Below, one piece after another: positions 17,020-25,570 of a DNA stretch of 64,000 nucleotides. This stretch comes from Roseiarcus sp963772555 (GTDB taxonomy: Bacteria > Pseudomonadota > Alphaproteobacteria > Rhizobiales > Beijerinckiaceae), in NCBI GenBank assembly GCA_963772555.1, contig CAVYXQ010000008.1, positions 241,345 to 305,344 of the forward strand. Direction: 5' to 3'. Every line of letters begins with the position of its first letter. Within the stretch, counting starts at the first letter, position 1. Under the pieces are notes generated by a model. The model was given only the letters and a program-made list of their open reading frames with translations, did no database searches and was not told the DNA's origin. A program made the position numbers and the translations under genes.

Positions 17020-18174
17020 ATGCCGGATCGACGTTTGTTGTGGCCGCTGCTTGCATACGGCGCGCTGAGCGTTGTCGCTTTTGCGCGACGGGCCGGGCAC
17101 GGCGAACCGCTTCCCGCGCGTGAGCCGACGGAGCGAGAGCGGCCCTTGCCGGCCCCCCTCGGCGAGACAGGCTCCGGGCAGGAGAAGGAAAGCCTGCCGC
17201 GGCCCGAGGATTTGCAACGCCTTAAGGAGCAGGGGCGGGGGAGGGAGGCTTCCGCGCCGTGGAGCATCCCCTGGCGGGGTTGGAGAGACATCTTCTGGCG
17301 GCTCTACGCGAAGATCAACGACAATCGTTTGCTCGCGGTCGCGGGTGGCGTCGTCTTCTTCGGAATCCTCGCCCTCTTTCCGGCGCTGACCGCGCTGGTG
17401 TCGATCTACGGCTTTTTCGCCGATGCGTCGAACATCGACCAGCAAGTCTCGGCGCTGTCGGGAGTCTTGCCGGCGGGCGCGGTCGACATCCTGCATGAGG
17501 AGATCAAACGCCTGGCCGCAGTCCACAACAGCGGGCTCAGCATCGGCTTTGCCTTCGGCCTGCTGTTTGCGCTCTGGAGCGCCAACTCCGGCATGAAGGC
17601 GATCATCGATGCGCTGAACGTCGCCTACGAGGAAAAGGAGAAGCGCAGTTTTATCCGCCTCAATCTCATTTCCCTCGTCATGACGCTCGTCGCCATGGTG
17701 TCGCTGATGCTGATGATCGGCGCGGTTGTGGCGGCTCCGATCATTCTCGGCAGCATGGGACTCGGCGGAATTTCCGCCGCGCTCATCGCGTACCTGCGCT
17801 GGCCGGTTCTTGTCGTTCTTGTCGTCGCCGGACTCGCCGCGCTCTACCGTTTTGCGCCGAGCCGACGCGAGGCGCGCTGGCAGTGGCTCTCGGTCGGCGG
17901 CGTCGCCGCCGCAATTCTCTGGCTCGGCAGCTCTGCCCTCTTCTCCTGGTACATCGCCAATTTCGGTCATTACAACGTCACCTACGGATCGCTGGGCGCG
18001 GCGATGGGCATGATGATGTGGATGTGGATCTCGGCGATCGCGGTTCTGCTCGGCGCGCAGCTCAATGCGGAGATCGAGCACCAGACCGCGCGCGATTCGA
18101 CAGTCGGCCCTGACAAGCCGCTCGGCCGGCGCGGCGCGATGAAGGCCGACACGATCGGCCCGGCGCAGGACTAA
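17020..18174 (+). CDS. YihY/virulence factor BrkB-family membrane protein
   Basis: 384 residues. After a variable N-terminal region with one helix (LLWPLLAYGALSVVAFA) comes the BrkB core: WRLYAKINDNRLLAVAGGVVFFGILALFPALTALVSIYG, the family motif ALWSANSGMKAIIDALNVAYEE, and several helices ending in GSLGAAMGMMMWMWISAIAVLLGAQLNAEIEHQ. The function of the family is unsettled (inner-membrane protein, once proposed as RNase BN). It is the last gene of the stress-type operon. Confidence 0.9.
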   Translation: MPDRRLLWPLLAYGALSVVAFARRAGHGEPLPAREPTERERPLPAPLGETGSGQEKESLPRPEDLQRLKEQGRGREASAPWSIPWRGWRDIFWRLYAKINDNRLLAVAGGVVFFGILALFPALTALVSIYGFFADASNIDQQVSALSGVLPAGAVDILHEEIKRLAAVHNSGLSIGFAFGLLFALWSANSGMKAIIDALNVAYEEKEKRSFIRLNLISLVMTLVAMVSLMLMIGAVVAAPIILGSMGLGGISAALIAYLRWPVLVVLVVAGLAALYRFAPSRREARWQWLSVGGVAAAILWLGSSALFSWYIANFGHYNVTYGSLGAAMGMMMWMWISAIAVLLGAQLNAEIEHQTARDSTVGPDKPLGRRGAMKADTIGPAQD

Positions 18175-18339
18175 ATAGCGCAAACCTTCACCTGAGGGGG
18201 ACCCCGCCGACGTCCCGTGCAGATTCACGGCCGAACAGCCATTTCCAATGGCTTGGGTGCCCCTTTGCGCGATATTGCGGAAAATAATAGCAATACTACA
18301 CTGTTATTTATAGGCGGGAAGCGGCTCTGACCCGGCCGC

Positions 18340-19719
18340 TCAACTCCGACGGGGCGAATCGCCGGTCGTGTCTCCTGTCGCCGAGTGGCCGGTCTCGCTC
18401 GTGCGGAATCGCGAACCATAGAGGCCGGTGATGAGGCGGGCGCCGCGCTGGAAGGTCAGGTAGTTCCAGATCCAGTTGAGCGCCACGATGGCGCGGTTGC
18501 GGAAGCCGATCAGGAAGAAGATGTGCACGACCGACCAGAGGATCCAGGCCGCAAATCCGGTGACCCGGAGGGGTCCCATTTCGAAGACGGCGCTCTTTCG
18601 GCCGATTGTGGCGACCGAGCCGTAATCGCGATATCGGAAGCCCGGCAGGTCCCCGCCCTCGAGCCGCGCGCGGATCAGCCTTGCGACATAGGCGCCCTGC
18701 TGCTTGGCGACGGGCGCGACGCCGGGCAAGAGGCGCCCGCCGGCCCCCTCGCAATGCGCCGTATCGCCGATGACGAAGATTTCGGGATGGTCGGGCACGG
18801 AAAGGTCTGGCTTCACCAGCACGCGTCCGGCGCGGTCGGCCTTCAGCCCGAGCCATGCGTGCACGGGCGACGCCGTGACGCCGGCGGCCCAGATGATGAC
18901 GCCTGCTTCGATCCGCTCGCCGTCGATGTCGACGCCGCGGGCGTCGCAGTTCGTCGCCGGCTTGCCAAGCCGCACTTCGACGTTGAGCTTGATGAGCGAA
19001 CGTTTCGCCGCCTCGGAGAGATCGGGATGAAACGCGGGCAAGAGACGCGGCCCCGCTTCGATCAGGGTCACGCGGGTCGAGCGCGGGTCGATCCGGCGGA
19101 AGTCGGCGGAAAGCGCTTTGCGCGCGAGTTCGGCGATCGCGCCCGCCATCTCGACGCCGGTGGGCCCGCCGCCGACGACGACGAGGCTCATGAGCCGCTC
19201 GCGCTCGCGCGGGTCGGGCTCGATCTCCGCCTTCTCGAAGGTGAGCAGAATACGGCGGCGGATCAGGGTGGCGTCGTCGATCGTCTTGAGGCCGGGCGCG
19301 AATTCCTCCCAGTCGTCATGCGAGAAGTAGCTGTCCGTCGAACCGGTAGCGAGGATCAGCCGATCGTAGGCGACTTCGCGATCCTCGGCGTGAACGATCT
19401 TGCGCGCCGGATCGACCGCGTCCACCCTCGCGAGCATGACGGTCGCGTTCGCCTGCCGGCTCAAAATGCTGCGGATCGGCGAGGCGATGTCGGCCGGCGA
19501 CAGGCCGGCGGTCGCAACCTGATAGAGCAGCGGTTGGAAGAGATGGTAATTCTGCCTGTCGATCACGATGACGTCGACCGGCGCGCGGGCGAGCCCCTTC
19601 GCTGCCGACAATCCGCCGAAGCCTGAGCCGATGATGACGACGCGGGGACGCCCCGGGCCCTCGTCGGCTCCCTCTGCGCCCCGTCGTTCCGGGGCGATCC
19701 GGATCGCGCTTTCGGCCAT
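18340..19719 (-). CDS. NAD(P)/FAD-dependent oxidoreductase, type II NADH dehydrogenase-like
   Basis: 459 residues starting at MAESAIRIAPERRG. The first dinucleotide motif is VVIIGSGFGGLSAAKGL (FAD), the second LVVVGGGPTGVEMAGAIAEL (NADH), and the FAD-contact motif is FVIGDTAHCEG. NYHLFQPLLYQVATAGLSP is typical of Ndh proteins. A C-terminal hydrophobic helix (FAAWILWSVVHIFFLIGFRNRA) would attach it to the membrane. It would move electrons from NADH to quinone without proton pumping. Its ATG shares one base with the stop of the transglutaminase-like gene upstream. The intergenic strip downstream has a small hairpin at 18238-18252 but no T tract. Confidence 0.9.
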   Translation of the reverse strand: MAESAIRIAPERRGAEGADEGPGRPRVVIIGSGFGGLSAAKGLARAPVDVIVIDRQNYHLFQPLLYQVATAGLSPADIASPIRSILSRQANATVMLARVDAVDPARKIVHAEDREVAYDRLILATGSTDSYFSHDDWEEFAPGLKTIDDATLIRRRILLTFEKAEIEPDPRERERLMSLVVVGGGPTGVEMAGAIAELARKALSADFRRIDPRSTRVTLIEAGPRLLPAFHPDLSEAAKRSLIKLNVEVRLGKPATNCDARGVDIDGERIEAGVIIWAAGVTASPVHAWLGLKADRAGRVLVKPDLSVPDHPEIFVIGDTAHCEGAGGRLLPGVAPVAKQQGAYVARLIRARLEGGDLPGFRYRDYGSVATIGRKSAVFEMGPLRVTGFAAWILWSVVHIFFLIGFRNRAIVALNWIWNYLTFQRGARLITGLYGSRFRTSETGHSATGDTTGDSPRRS

Positions 19720-20540
19720 CAGTCCGCGGCGGCGGTGTTCGTCTCTTCGGTCCACACGCGGAACGACTTCAAGACGTGCGGCCCGAACGAGTTGACCAGC
19801 GGAATGTCGGCAGCGTCGCGTCCGCGCGCGATCAGGATGCGGCCGATGCGGGGAATATTGTGGCGCGCATCGAACGTATACCATTTGCCGCCTAGAAACG
19901 CTTCGAACCAGGCGTTGAAATCCATCGGCGCCGGATCGGGCGGCACGCCGATGTCGCCCAGATATCCGTTGGCGTAGCGCGCCGGAATATTCATGCAGCG
20001 GCAGAAGGCGACCGCGAGATGGGTAAAATCGCGACATACGCCGACGCGTTCGGCATAGGCTTCGTACGCGGTCCGCGTCGAACGGGCGTTCTCGTAGCCG
20101 AAAACGATATGGCTGTTGACGAAATCGCAGATCGCCTGCACCCGCGACCACCCCGGCTTCGTCTGCCCGAAAAGATCCCAGGCGATCTGGCTGAGCGTGT
20201 CGGTTTCGACGTAGCGGCTGCCGACCAGATAGAGCAGGGTGTCGTCGGGAAGATCCGCGACCGGCACCTCGGCGGCGTCGGGAACGACGGGATCGGTCCG
20301 GCCGCTGACTTCGACGACGCCGGAATTGGAGATCGTGAGCTCCCCGGCCGGCGCATTGAACCTTCGGCAGCGATTGCCGAACACGTCCGCATAAAGCCAG
20401 GACTCGACATGAGGCGTCGCGGCGAACGGCGTTTCCGCCCTGACCGCGGCGGCGTGGACGGGATGCACGTCGAGCTGGCACACCATGGGGGTCGGCGTGT
20501 TGCAGGCAAAGGTCATTTCGTAGCCGTAGCGGATCAGCAT
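19719..20540 (-). CDS. Transglutaminase-like superfamily protein
   Basis: 273 residues. The N-terminal beta domain (MLIRYGYEMTFACNTPTPMVCQLDVHP) and the core AYAERVGVCRDFTHLAVAFCRCMNIPARYANGYLGDI place the nucleophile Cys in GVCRDF. The later segment MDFNAWFEAFLGGKWYTFDARHN has the Asp in FDARHN, but the usual catalytic His before AW is Asn. The upstream in-frame extension to 20615 is rejected because the family starts at this Met. It is coupled to the NDH-2-like gene by a one-base overlap, an unusual partnership. Confidence 0.85.
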   Translation of the reverse strand: MLIRYGYEMTFACNTPTPMVCQLDVHPVHAAAVRAETPFAATPHVESWLYADVFGNRCRRFNAPAGELTISNSGVVEVSGRTDPVVPDAAEVPVADLPDDTLLYLVGSRYVETDTLSQIAWDLFGQTKPGWSRVQAICDFVNSHIVFGYENARSTRTAYEAYAERVGVCRDFTHLAVAFCRCMNIPARYANGYLGDIGVPPDPAPMDFNAWFEAFLGGKWYTFDARHNIPRIGRILIARGRDAADIPLVNSFGPHVLKSFRVWTEETNTAAAD

Positions 20541-20595
20541 GAGACGCGCCTTTCTTGGCTTGAGGCGGCGCTGCAGGGGAAAGACTGCGTCTGCG

Positions 20596-21393
20596 TCACG
20601 GTCGTGGCGCCGCATTGTCTAAATTAACCAGATAGCCGGCGATCGAATTCGCCGTGTCGACGATCGGCTGCTGGCTCGCAAGGATGAACCCGGCGCCCGG
20701 CCGATCGATGTCCTGGATGAGCAGGATGACGAAGGCGGCGAGCGCGTTCATCGTATAGACAGGCAACCGCCAGCGTCGCTTTTCGATCCCGCTGGCGTAG
20801 CCGGCGTAGCCGATCCCGACGGCGGCGATGCCATAGAGCGCCCACAGGACGACGTTCGGCACGCGATTGCGAAATGCGGTCAAGCGGTCCTCCTGCCCAT
20901 CGAACGCGTCGTTCAGCGCCTGGGCGTAGAGGCCGGTCGGAACCATGGCGTTGTCCTTGGCCGCGACGGACTTGAGCTCCTGCCAGAGCCGTTCCTGGAT
21001 GGCGTTCGAACGGGCGATGGCAACCTCCATCTCCGGCGGCGTTGCGACCTTGCTCACGTCCAGCCGGATCTGCACGTAGTCGCGAAAGAGCCGCAGGCTC
21101 TCGCCGTCGTGCGGCGCCGGCAGCAAACGCGCGCGCAACGCAGCGGTTCCAATGGCGTTGGCCTCCTTGAGGACGGCGTCGCGCCGGGCGTCAAAGCGGG
21201 TCACCGCCATCGAGAAGGTGAAGCTCAGCATCAGCGCCAGGAGCCCAAGCATGGCCGCCTCGAGCGTCAAAACGTTGGCCTCCTCCGGCGCGGCGCGCAA
21301 ACCGAGCCGGTGGCCGATTTCGGCGGCCGCGGACAGCGCGATGACGCCGGCCAGGAAAATCGCGCCGAGAGGCGCATCCGCGAAAACGTCCAC
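20596..21393 (-). CDS. DUF4239 (bestrophin-like) membrane protein
   Basis: About 265 residues. A GTG at 21393 with GGAGA 5 bases upstream is taken as start, since translation then begins directly before the first helix (APLGAIFLAGVIALSAAAEIGHRLG). It is followed by AAMLGLLALMLSFTFSMAVTRFDARRDAVLKEANAIGTA, the DUF4239 hallmark, then a long soluble helix-rich part and two C-terminal helices (VVLWALYGIAAVGIGYAGYASG and LPVYTMNALAAFVILLIQDID). The function of the family is unknown. It lies 55 bases upstream of the transglutaminase-like gene on the same strand. Confidence 0.8.
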   Translation of the reverse strand: MDVFADAPLGAIFLAGVIALSAAAEIGHRLGLRAAPEEANVLTLEAAMLGLLALMLSFTFSMAVTRFDARRDAVLKEANAIGTAALRARLLPAPHDGESLRLFRDYVQIRLDVSKVATPPEMEVAIARSNAIQERLWQELKSVAAKDNAMVPTGLYAQALNDAFDGQEDRLTAFRNRVPNVVLWALYGIAAVGIGYAGYASGIEKRRWRLPVYTMNALAAFVILLIQDIDRPGAGFILASQQPIVDTANSIAGYLVNLDNAAPRP

Positions 21394-21743
21394 CCGGTCT
21401 CCCCAGGTTCGATTTGTGCGAGGCGCGCGCCGGAGGAGCGCCGCATGCGGAAAAAGTGGTCCGGCTAAGCTTGGTAGAAGAGATTTCGCCGAAAGGAAAT
21501 TCCACCGCCTGGGAATCCCGCCGTCACCGACCAGGCTTCGTAATTGGTCGCAAGACGGTTTTGATCGCCCGCCGGCAGGCGCAGCCAACGGCGCTGATCG
21601 GCAGCGGCCCTCGCGCCGTCCGAGCGACGGCGACGGAACGACCTCCGGGTCCACGACGTTTACAGCCGCGGCAAACGATCAACCGGAAAACGGCAATGCC
21701 CCGGGGCCGCCGAGGCCACGGCGAGGGCAAGGGACAGAGGTCC

Positions 21744-21935
21744 ATGGGCTGGATTCTAATCATCATCCTCTTGCTGATCATTTTTGGCGGCGGGGGCGGG
21801 TATTACGGCTATCGCGGCTATGGCGGCCCCGGGCTCGGCGGCGTCCTGGGCTTCATTCTGATCATTCTGCTTGTCCTCTGGCTTCTGGGCGTGTTCTCGA
21901 GCGGCGTGGTGCACGGTCCGGCGACCCCGGCCTGA
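21744..21935 (+). CDS. Small glycine/tyrosine-rich membrane protein (63 aa)
   Basis: 63 residues: a first hydrophobic helix (MGWILIIILLLIIFGG), a Gly/Tyr-rich turn (GGGYYGYRGYGGPG), and a second helix (GGVLGFILIILLVLWLLGVF). The pattern resembles the short DUF3309-type hairpin membrane proteins of alphaproteobacteria. The ATG at 21744 has ACAGAGG just upstream; the longer in-frame extension is of different composition and rejected. No function is known. Confidence 0.65.
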   Translation: MGWILIIILLLIIFGGGGGYYGYRGYGGPGLGGVLGFILIILLVLWLLGVFSSGVVHGPATPA

Positions 21936-22271
21936 ATATCTTAAGCCGGGTGGCGTGCCGTCCGCCGATAGCGCGCATCAGCGCGCTGAATCGCGCCCGG
22001 TCAGCGTATTTGCCCTGCTCGCGCCCGGAAGTCCGGCAAGACACTGACACTCGAGCCCAACCACGCGAGCAACGCGTCGCTGGCCGCGCCGGGCGGGGTC
22101 GGGGCGGCGGGGCACTGTCGATTGCGGGGGACTAGCGTTCGTTAGGGTAAGGTGATAGTCTTTGTTGGAGCGCAACAAGTTGACAGGCGCGCCTGCAGTA
22201 GCGTGACAGCAACACCGTCATAGAACTGAGCGGCGTACTAGCGGCTAAGTTCTAACCGTTGCGGGGCCGAC
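21936..22271. other. Intergenic region at the left border of the glycan cluster
   Basis: 336 bases without a gene. The composition changes here from GC-rich to distinctly more A/T-rich. TTGACA at 22180-22185 could be a -35 hexamer, but no good -10 follows at the usual spacing. No tRNA or integrase attachment site is evident. Confidence 0.4.
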
Positions 22272-23474
22272 GTGGGTAGGATGAGTACAGATAAGGTGCT
22301 CCGCGAGTTATGCTTGTTACCAAGACTGGATCACGCGAACGTTAATGTTTTTTCGAAGCCATGCAAGATATGCGGATCAACTGCCAAGTTATTTGACGTC
22401 GTGGATTTTAATAAAAGTGCTGACGCGTTCTACGCCTTCGGTCTGGCTGGAATCGAGGTTCCGTGGTTGCGGTGCGAGAACTGCGGGTTTCTCTTCACAT
22501 CGTTTTTCGACGATTGGACGCACGACGATTTCGCTAGATTCATCTATAACTCGGACTACCTTAAGATCGATCCAGATTATGAAGGGCCAAGGGCCGCACG
22601 CTTACTGGAAGCCGTTCCCACGTTGCTCGGGCGGCCAAGCGGGCTACGCATTCTCGACTACGGCTCGGGCAAGGGCATATTCGTACGCGGTTTGCGCGAA
22701 AATGGATACGAGGCGACCGCGTATGACCCTTTTTCGGCGTCGGCTCGCCCTGAAGGCAAGTTCGATCTTATCACTTGTTTCGAGGTCATCGAGCACTCGC
22801 CCGATCCGATGGCGGTGCTGCGAGACATGCGCTCGCTCTTGACTTCGGGGGGCGGAATCCTGCTCGGAGAAACCCTGCAGCCACCCAACATAGGCGAGTT
22901 GCGCTGTAGCTGGTGGTATTGCGCCCCGCGAAATGGCCATTGTTCGACATTCACGGCTCGTTCTCTCGCGCTGGCTGCGCAGCAGGTTGGATATCGCTTC
23001 TGTCCCGGCGGCGGGCACCATGCATTTGTTTCACCGGAACCGGGCCGCGTCACGGATCTCTTGATCCGTATCACAGGATCGCCGCTTGCCGCTTCCATAC
23101 TGACGGCCCCGATTGAACCCCAAGCCCCCGGCTGGCATGAGATCGAGCGCTCGTCAGGTGGCGCCTTTCGTTGGACGGCCGCGGCTCGGGTAATATGGCG
23201 TACGCATGTCCAAGGTTCCGGGGTGCTGGAGATCAGGATTCCCGTACGCGACGCAATCAGCGCGGACTTCCTACCAAAGTGTACAGTTTTGGTCGATGGC
23301 GCAGAGGCGGCGGTGGCCATCGAGGGCCTTGATCTCATCGCCAGGACTTCCCGGTCGGAACCACTGAGCGGCAGCGTGACCGTGGAGCTGCGGACGCCGG
23401 AGCCCCAGTCGCCTCGAACATTGCGGGGCGTTCCCGATGACCGACCGCTCGGACTGGCTGTCGCGGTGCTGTAG
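22272..23474 (+). CDS. Zinc-ribbon class I SAM-dependent methyltransferase with C-terminal beta domain
   Basis: About 400 residues (GTG at 22272, or ATG at 22281 giving MSTDKVL). The N-terminus has two CxxC pairs (CKICG and CENCG), a zinc ribbon typical of sugar or nucleotide-sugar C-methyltransferases. The methyltransferase core contains LRILDYGSGKGIFVRGLRENGYEATAYDPF (SAM site) and FDLITCFEVIEHSPDPMAVL. After it comes a beta-rich region ending VELRTPEPQSPRTLRGVPDDRPLGLAVAVL, resembling an appended glycan-related domain. It is first in the A/T-richer glycan cluster. The acceptor is unknown. Confidence 0.83.
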   Translation: MGRMSTDKVLRELCLLPRLDHANVNVFSKPCKICGSTAKLFDVVDFNKSADAFYAFGLAGIEVPWLRCENCGFLFTSFFDDWTHDDFARFIYNSDYLKIDPDYEGPRAARLLEAVPTLLGRPSGLRILDYGSGKGIFVRGLRENGYEATAYDPFSASARPEGKFDLITCFEVIEHSPDPMAVLRDMRSLLTSGGGILLGETLQPPNIGELRCSWWYCAPRNGHCSTFTARSLALAAQQVGYRFCPGGGHHAFVSPEPGRVTDLLIRITGSPLAASILTAPIEPQAPGWHEIERSSGGAFRWTAAARVIWRTHVQGSGVLEIRIPVRDAISADFLPKCTVLVDGAEAAVAIEGLDLIARTSRSEPLSGSVTVELRTPEPQSPRTLRGVPDDRPLGLAVAVL

Positions 23475-23503
23475 CCGGGGCCGCGCTCACTGCTGAGAGC
23501 CCT

Positions 23504-25570
23504 ATGTCTGTTTCGAGAGCCGAAATCGTCGCCGCTTACCGCGCCTTGCATGGGCGAGATCCAGAGAGCGATCAGGTCGTGGAGTCTTTCATGGAGACTT
23601 CGTCGCTTGAGACGCTCCTCAACACCATCATGTGTTCGAAGGAGTTCGTCGCGCGGATGCGGAGATTGAATCCGCCAGAGCCTCGCTCGCCTGCGGCGAA
23701 GTCTCGTCCGTCGGCAGCGACAATTGTCTACAATGTGACTTATGACGCTGCCGGTCTTCGGAGCTGGCTTCAAGGGATAAAGTCAGACGCCGCCAACGCG
23801 CTGCTTCCGGCGATCGAGGATGGCGTTTTCGACAAATTCTTTACAACTCCGGACCTCCTGGATATTTGCTTGGACGACAACGACCGGCAACCGGTGCTCC
23901 CGTTTGCCGAGCAGCTAAAGATACCGGCCTCGATTGACGATTACGCGGGGTTATTTGGCGCGCGGGCTGGCCCCGCTAAGACTGTCATCTTGGCAAATGT
24001 CCTCGAGCATATTGCAAATCCGTGGTCCCTGTTGCGGGCGCTGTTCGATACCGTTGATGACGGTGGAATTCTCTTGATAACTGTTCCTCACCGTGATCTC
24101 TACGAAAAGAAGTTACACCCGCCCTCCCGTTTTAACGACTCACACCGTAGATTTTATACGCTCGATCGCTTGTTGCTGGAGATCCAAGCCGCGTGCGGGA
24201 TCAATGCGTTCCGCCTTCGCTTTGCTAAAGAATACGACAGCGATCACGACTATTGCGTCCCATATACGCGGCATTCACAAGGCGCGTACAGCCTTCTTGC
24301 GGTGTTTGAAAAGACCGCGCGGCGGGAACGTTACGAAGATTTCAAGCATGTACGCATTGAGCGGATTCCGCAATTTGAGGATTTAGCTCCCAATTCAATG
24401 GTTTATTCGAGCCCAAAAGCTCTGTTGAGCGGAGGTATGAATATTGCCGATATCGCGAAAGTGATAGTGTTAAAGCTTGATCACGTAGGCGACTTCTTTA
24501 TAGCTGTTCCACGATTTCTTGAACTGCGCGCGATGTTTCCCTCCGCGACTTTGACTCTTGTTTGTGGGTGTTGGAATCGGCAGTTCGCCGAAACGCTCGA
24601 TATATTTGATTCGATAATAACCTGCGATTATTACAAGGAAAATGAGAAATCGGGCGGCCACGCGCAGAGTGAAAAGGCGCTTCAGGCGCAAATTCTGGGA
24701 GAGCGACTGAAGGCCGAGAAATTTGATCTCGCGTTGGACTTCCGCGTGCCGGCAGACAGCCGGCATTTGATTCAGCTAATCAATGCCCGGATCCGCGCCG
24801 GGATCGGCGCCGCTCGCGACTTGAAAATTCTCGATATCGCACTGCCAAGCCTTGAAGCCTTTCACAGCGAATTGCGGAGGGAGGTTGACGAGGTCGCTAA
24901 CCTGTCATGGACTCCAAAAGCCTTCAAATACAATCGGCGAACTTTGGTGCGTGATAATCTCGCATTGTGTTTTCCTATGGACGAGCAATTTTTTATTTGG
25001 GGCTCGCGCGCGAACCTCAACAAGGGAGTCTATGAAGGGACGCTGAATTTGGGAATATTTGAGTTCGGGCCGGAGTCGCCGGTTGAAATCGTGTTCGACG
25101 TATGCACAAACAACGGAGGGAGTGTCTTCGCGCAAAGTTTTCTGCTGACGAAAAACAATTCATGCCACGAATTCCGGTTCGATATTTTCAGTGATTTGGC
25201 TGAAGTGGAATTTCGTGCTCGTTTGGCATCTGTTCCTGAAAGTCAAGTTTCGTTGGCGTTCATGGGCATTGAGATGACTTTCGCGAGCGCGACGCCGTTC
25301 CGGCGCATCATGCCGACAGGCTCGGTTCACATGGGTGAGCAGCTGACCCTGCTCTTAGCCTTGGTGCGGTCGCGACTGACCGACGCCGTTGACATCGACG
25401 CAATTCGTTCGAGATTTCTCGCGAGCGAAAACACAACAAGCGACCTTCCTGCAAACAGAAATTATGTTTTGATCGCGCCGCTATCGAATTCACTGCTCCG
25501 CGACTGGCCCGCGAGCGAATATGTCGCCCTCGGACGGTCAATTCTCAGTCTGACCCTACTTGAACAGTAA
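23504..25570 (+). pseudogene. DUF4214-methyltransferase-GT9 fusion, N-terminal fragment (interrupted by IS)
   Basis: Codons 1 to about 683 of a large fusion are present before the insertion at 25554; the last few residues are encoded by the element. Order: a DUF4214-like segment (IVAAYRALHGRDPESDQVV, residues 5-60); a methyltransferase-like half (ILANVLEHIANPWSLLRALFD, about 165-240); a GT9 N-half starting VIVLKLDHVGDFFIAVPRFLELR (about residue 322); and a beta-rich insert (FFIWGSRANLNKGVYEG onward, about 490-595) before the GT9 C-half. GT9 enzymes transfer heptose-like sugars from ADP-sugars. Joining to 27497-27945 restores 832 codons. Confidence 0.88.
25549..25553. repeat. Target site duplication of the IS1634-type element, left copy (TCTGA)
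   Basis: TCTGA directly precedes the left inverted repeat and is repeated at 27492-27496 directly after the right one. Removing the element plus one copy restores the reading frame of the interrupted gene. Confidence 0.93.

Noticed and set aside
16792..18228. 478-codon minus-strand frame opposite the DUF3618 and BrkB genes
   Set aside because: Low-complexity charged translation; the plus strand has recognisable families with proper coupling.
18238..18252. Rho-independent terminator between the convergent BrkB and NDH-2 genes
   Set aside because: The 6-bp hairpin is not followed by a T tract.
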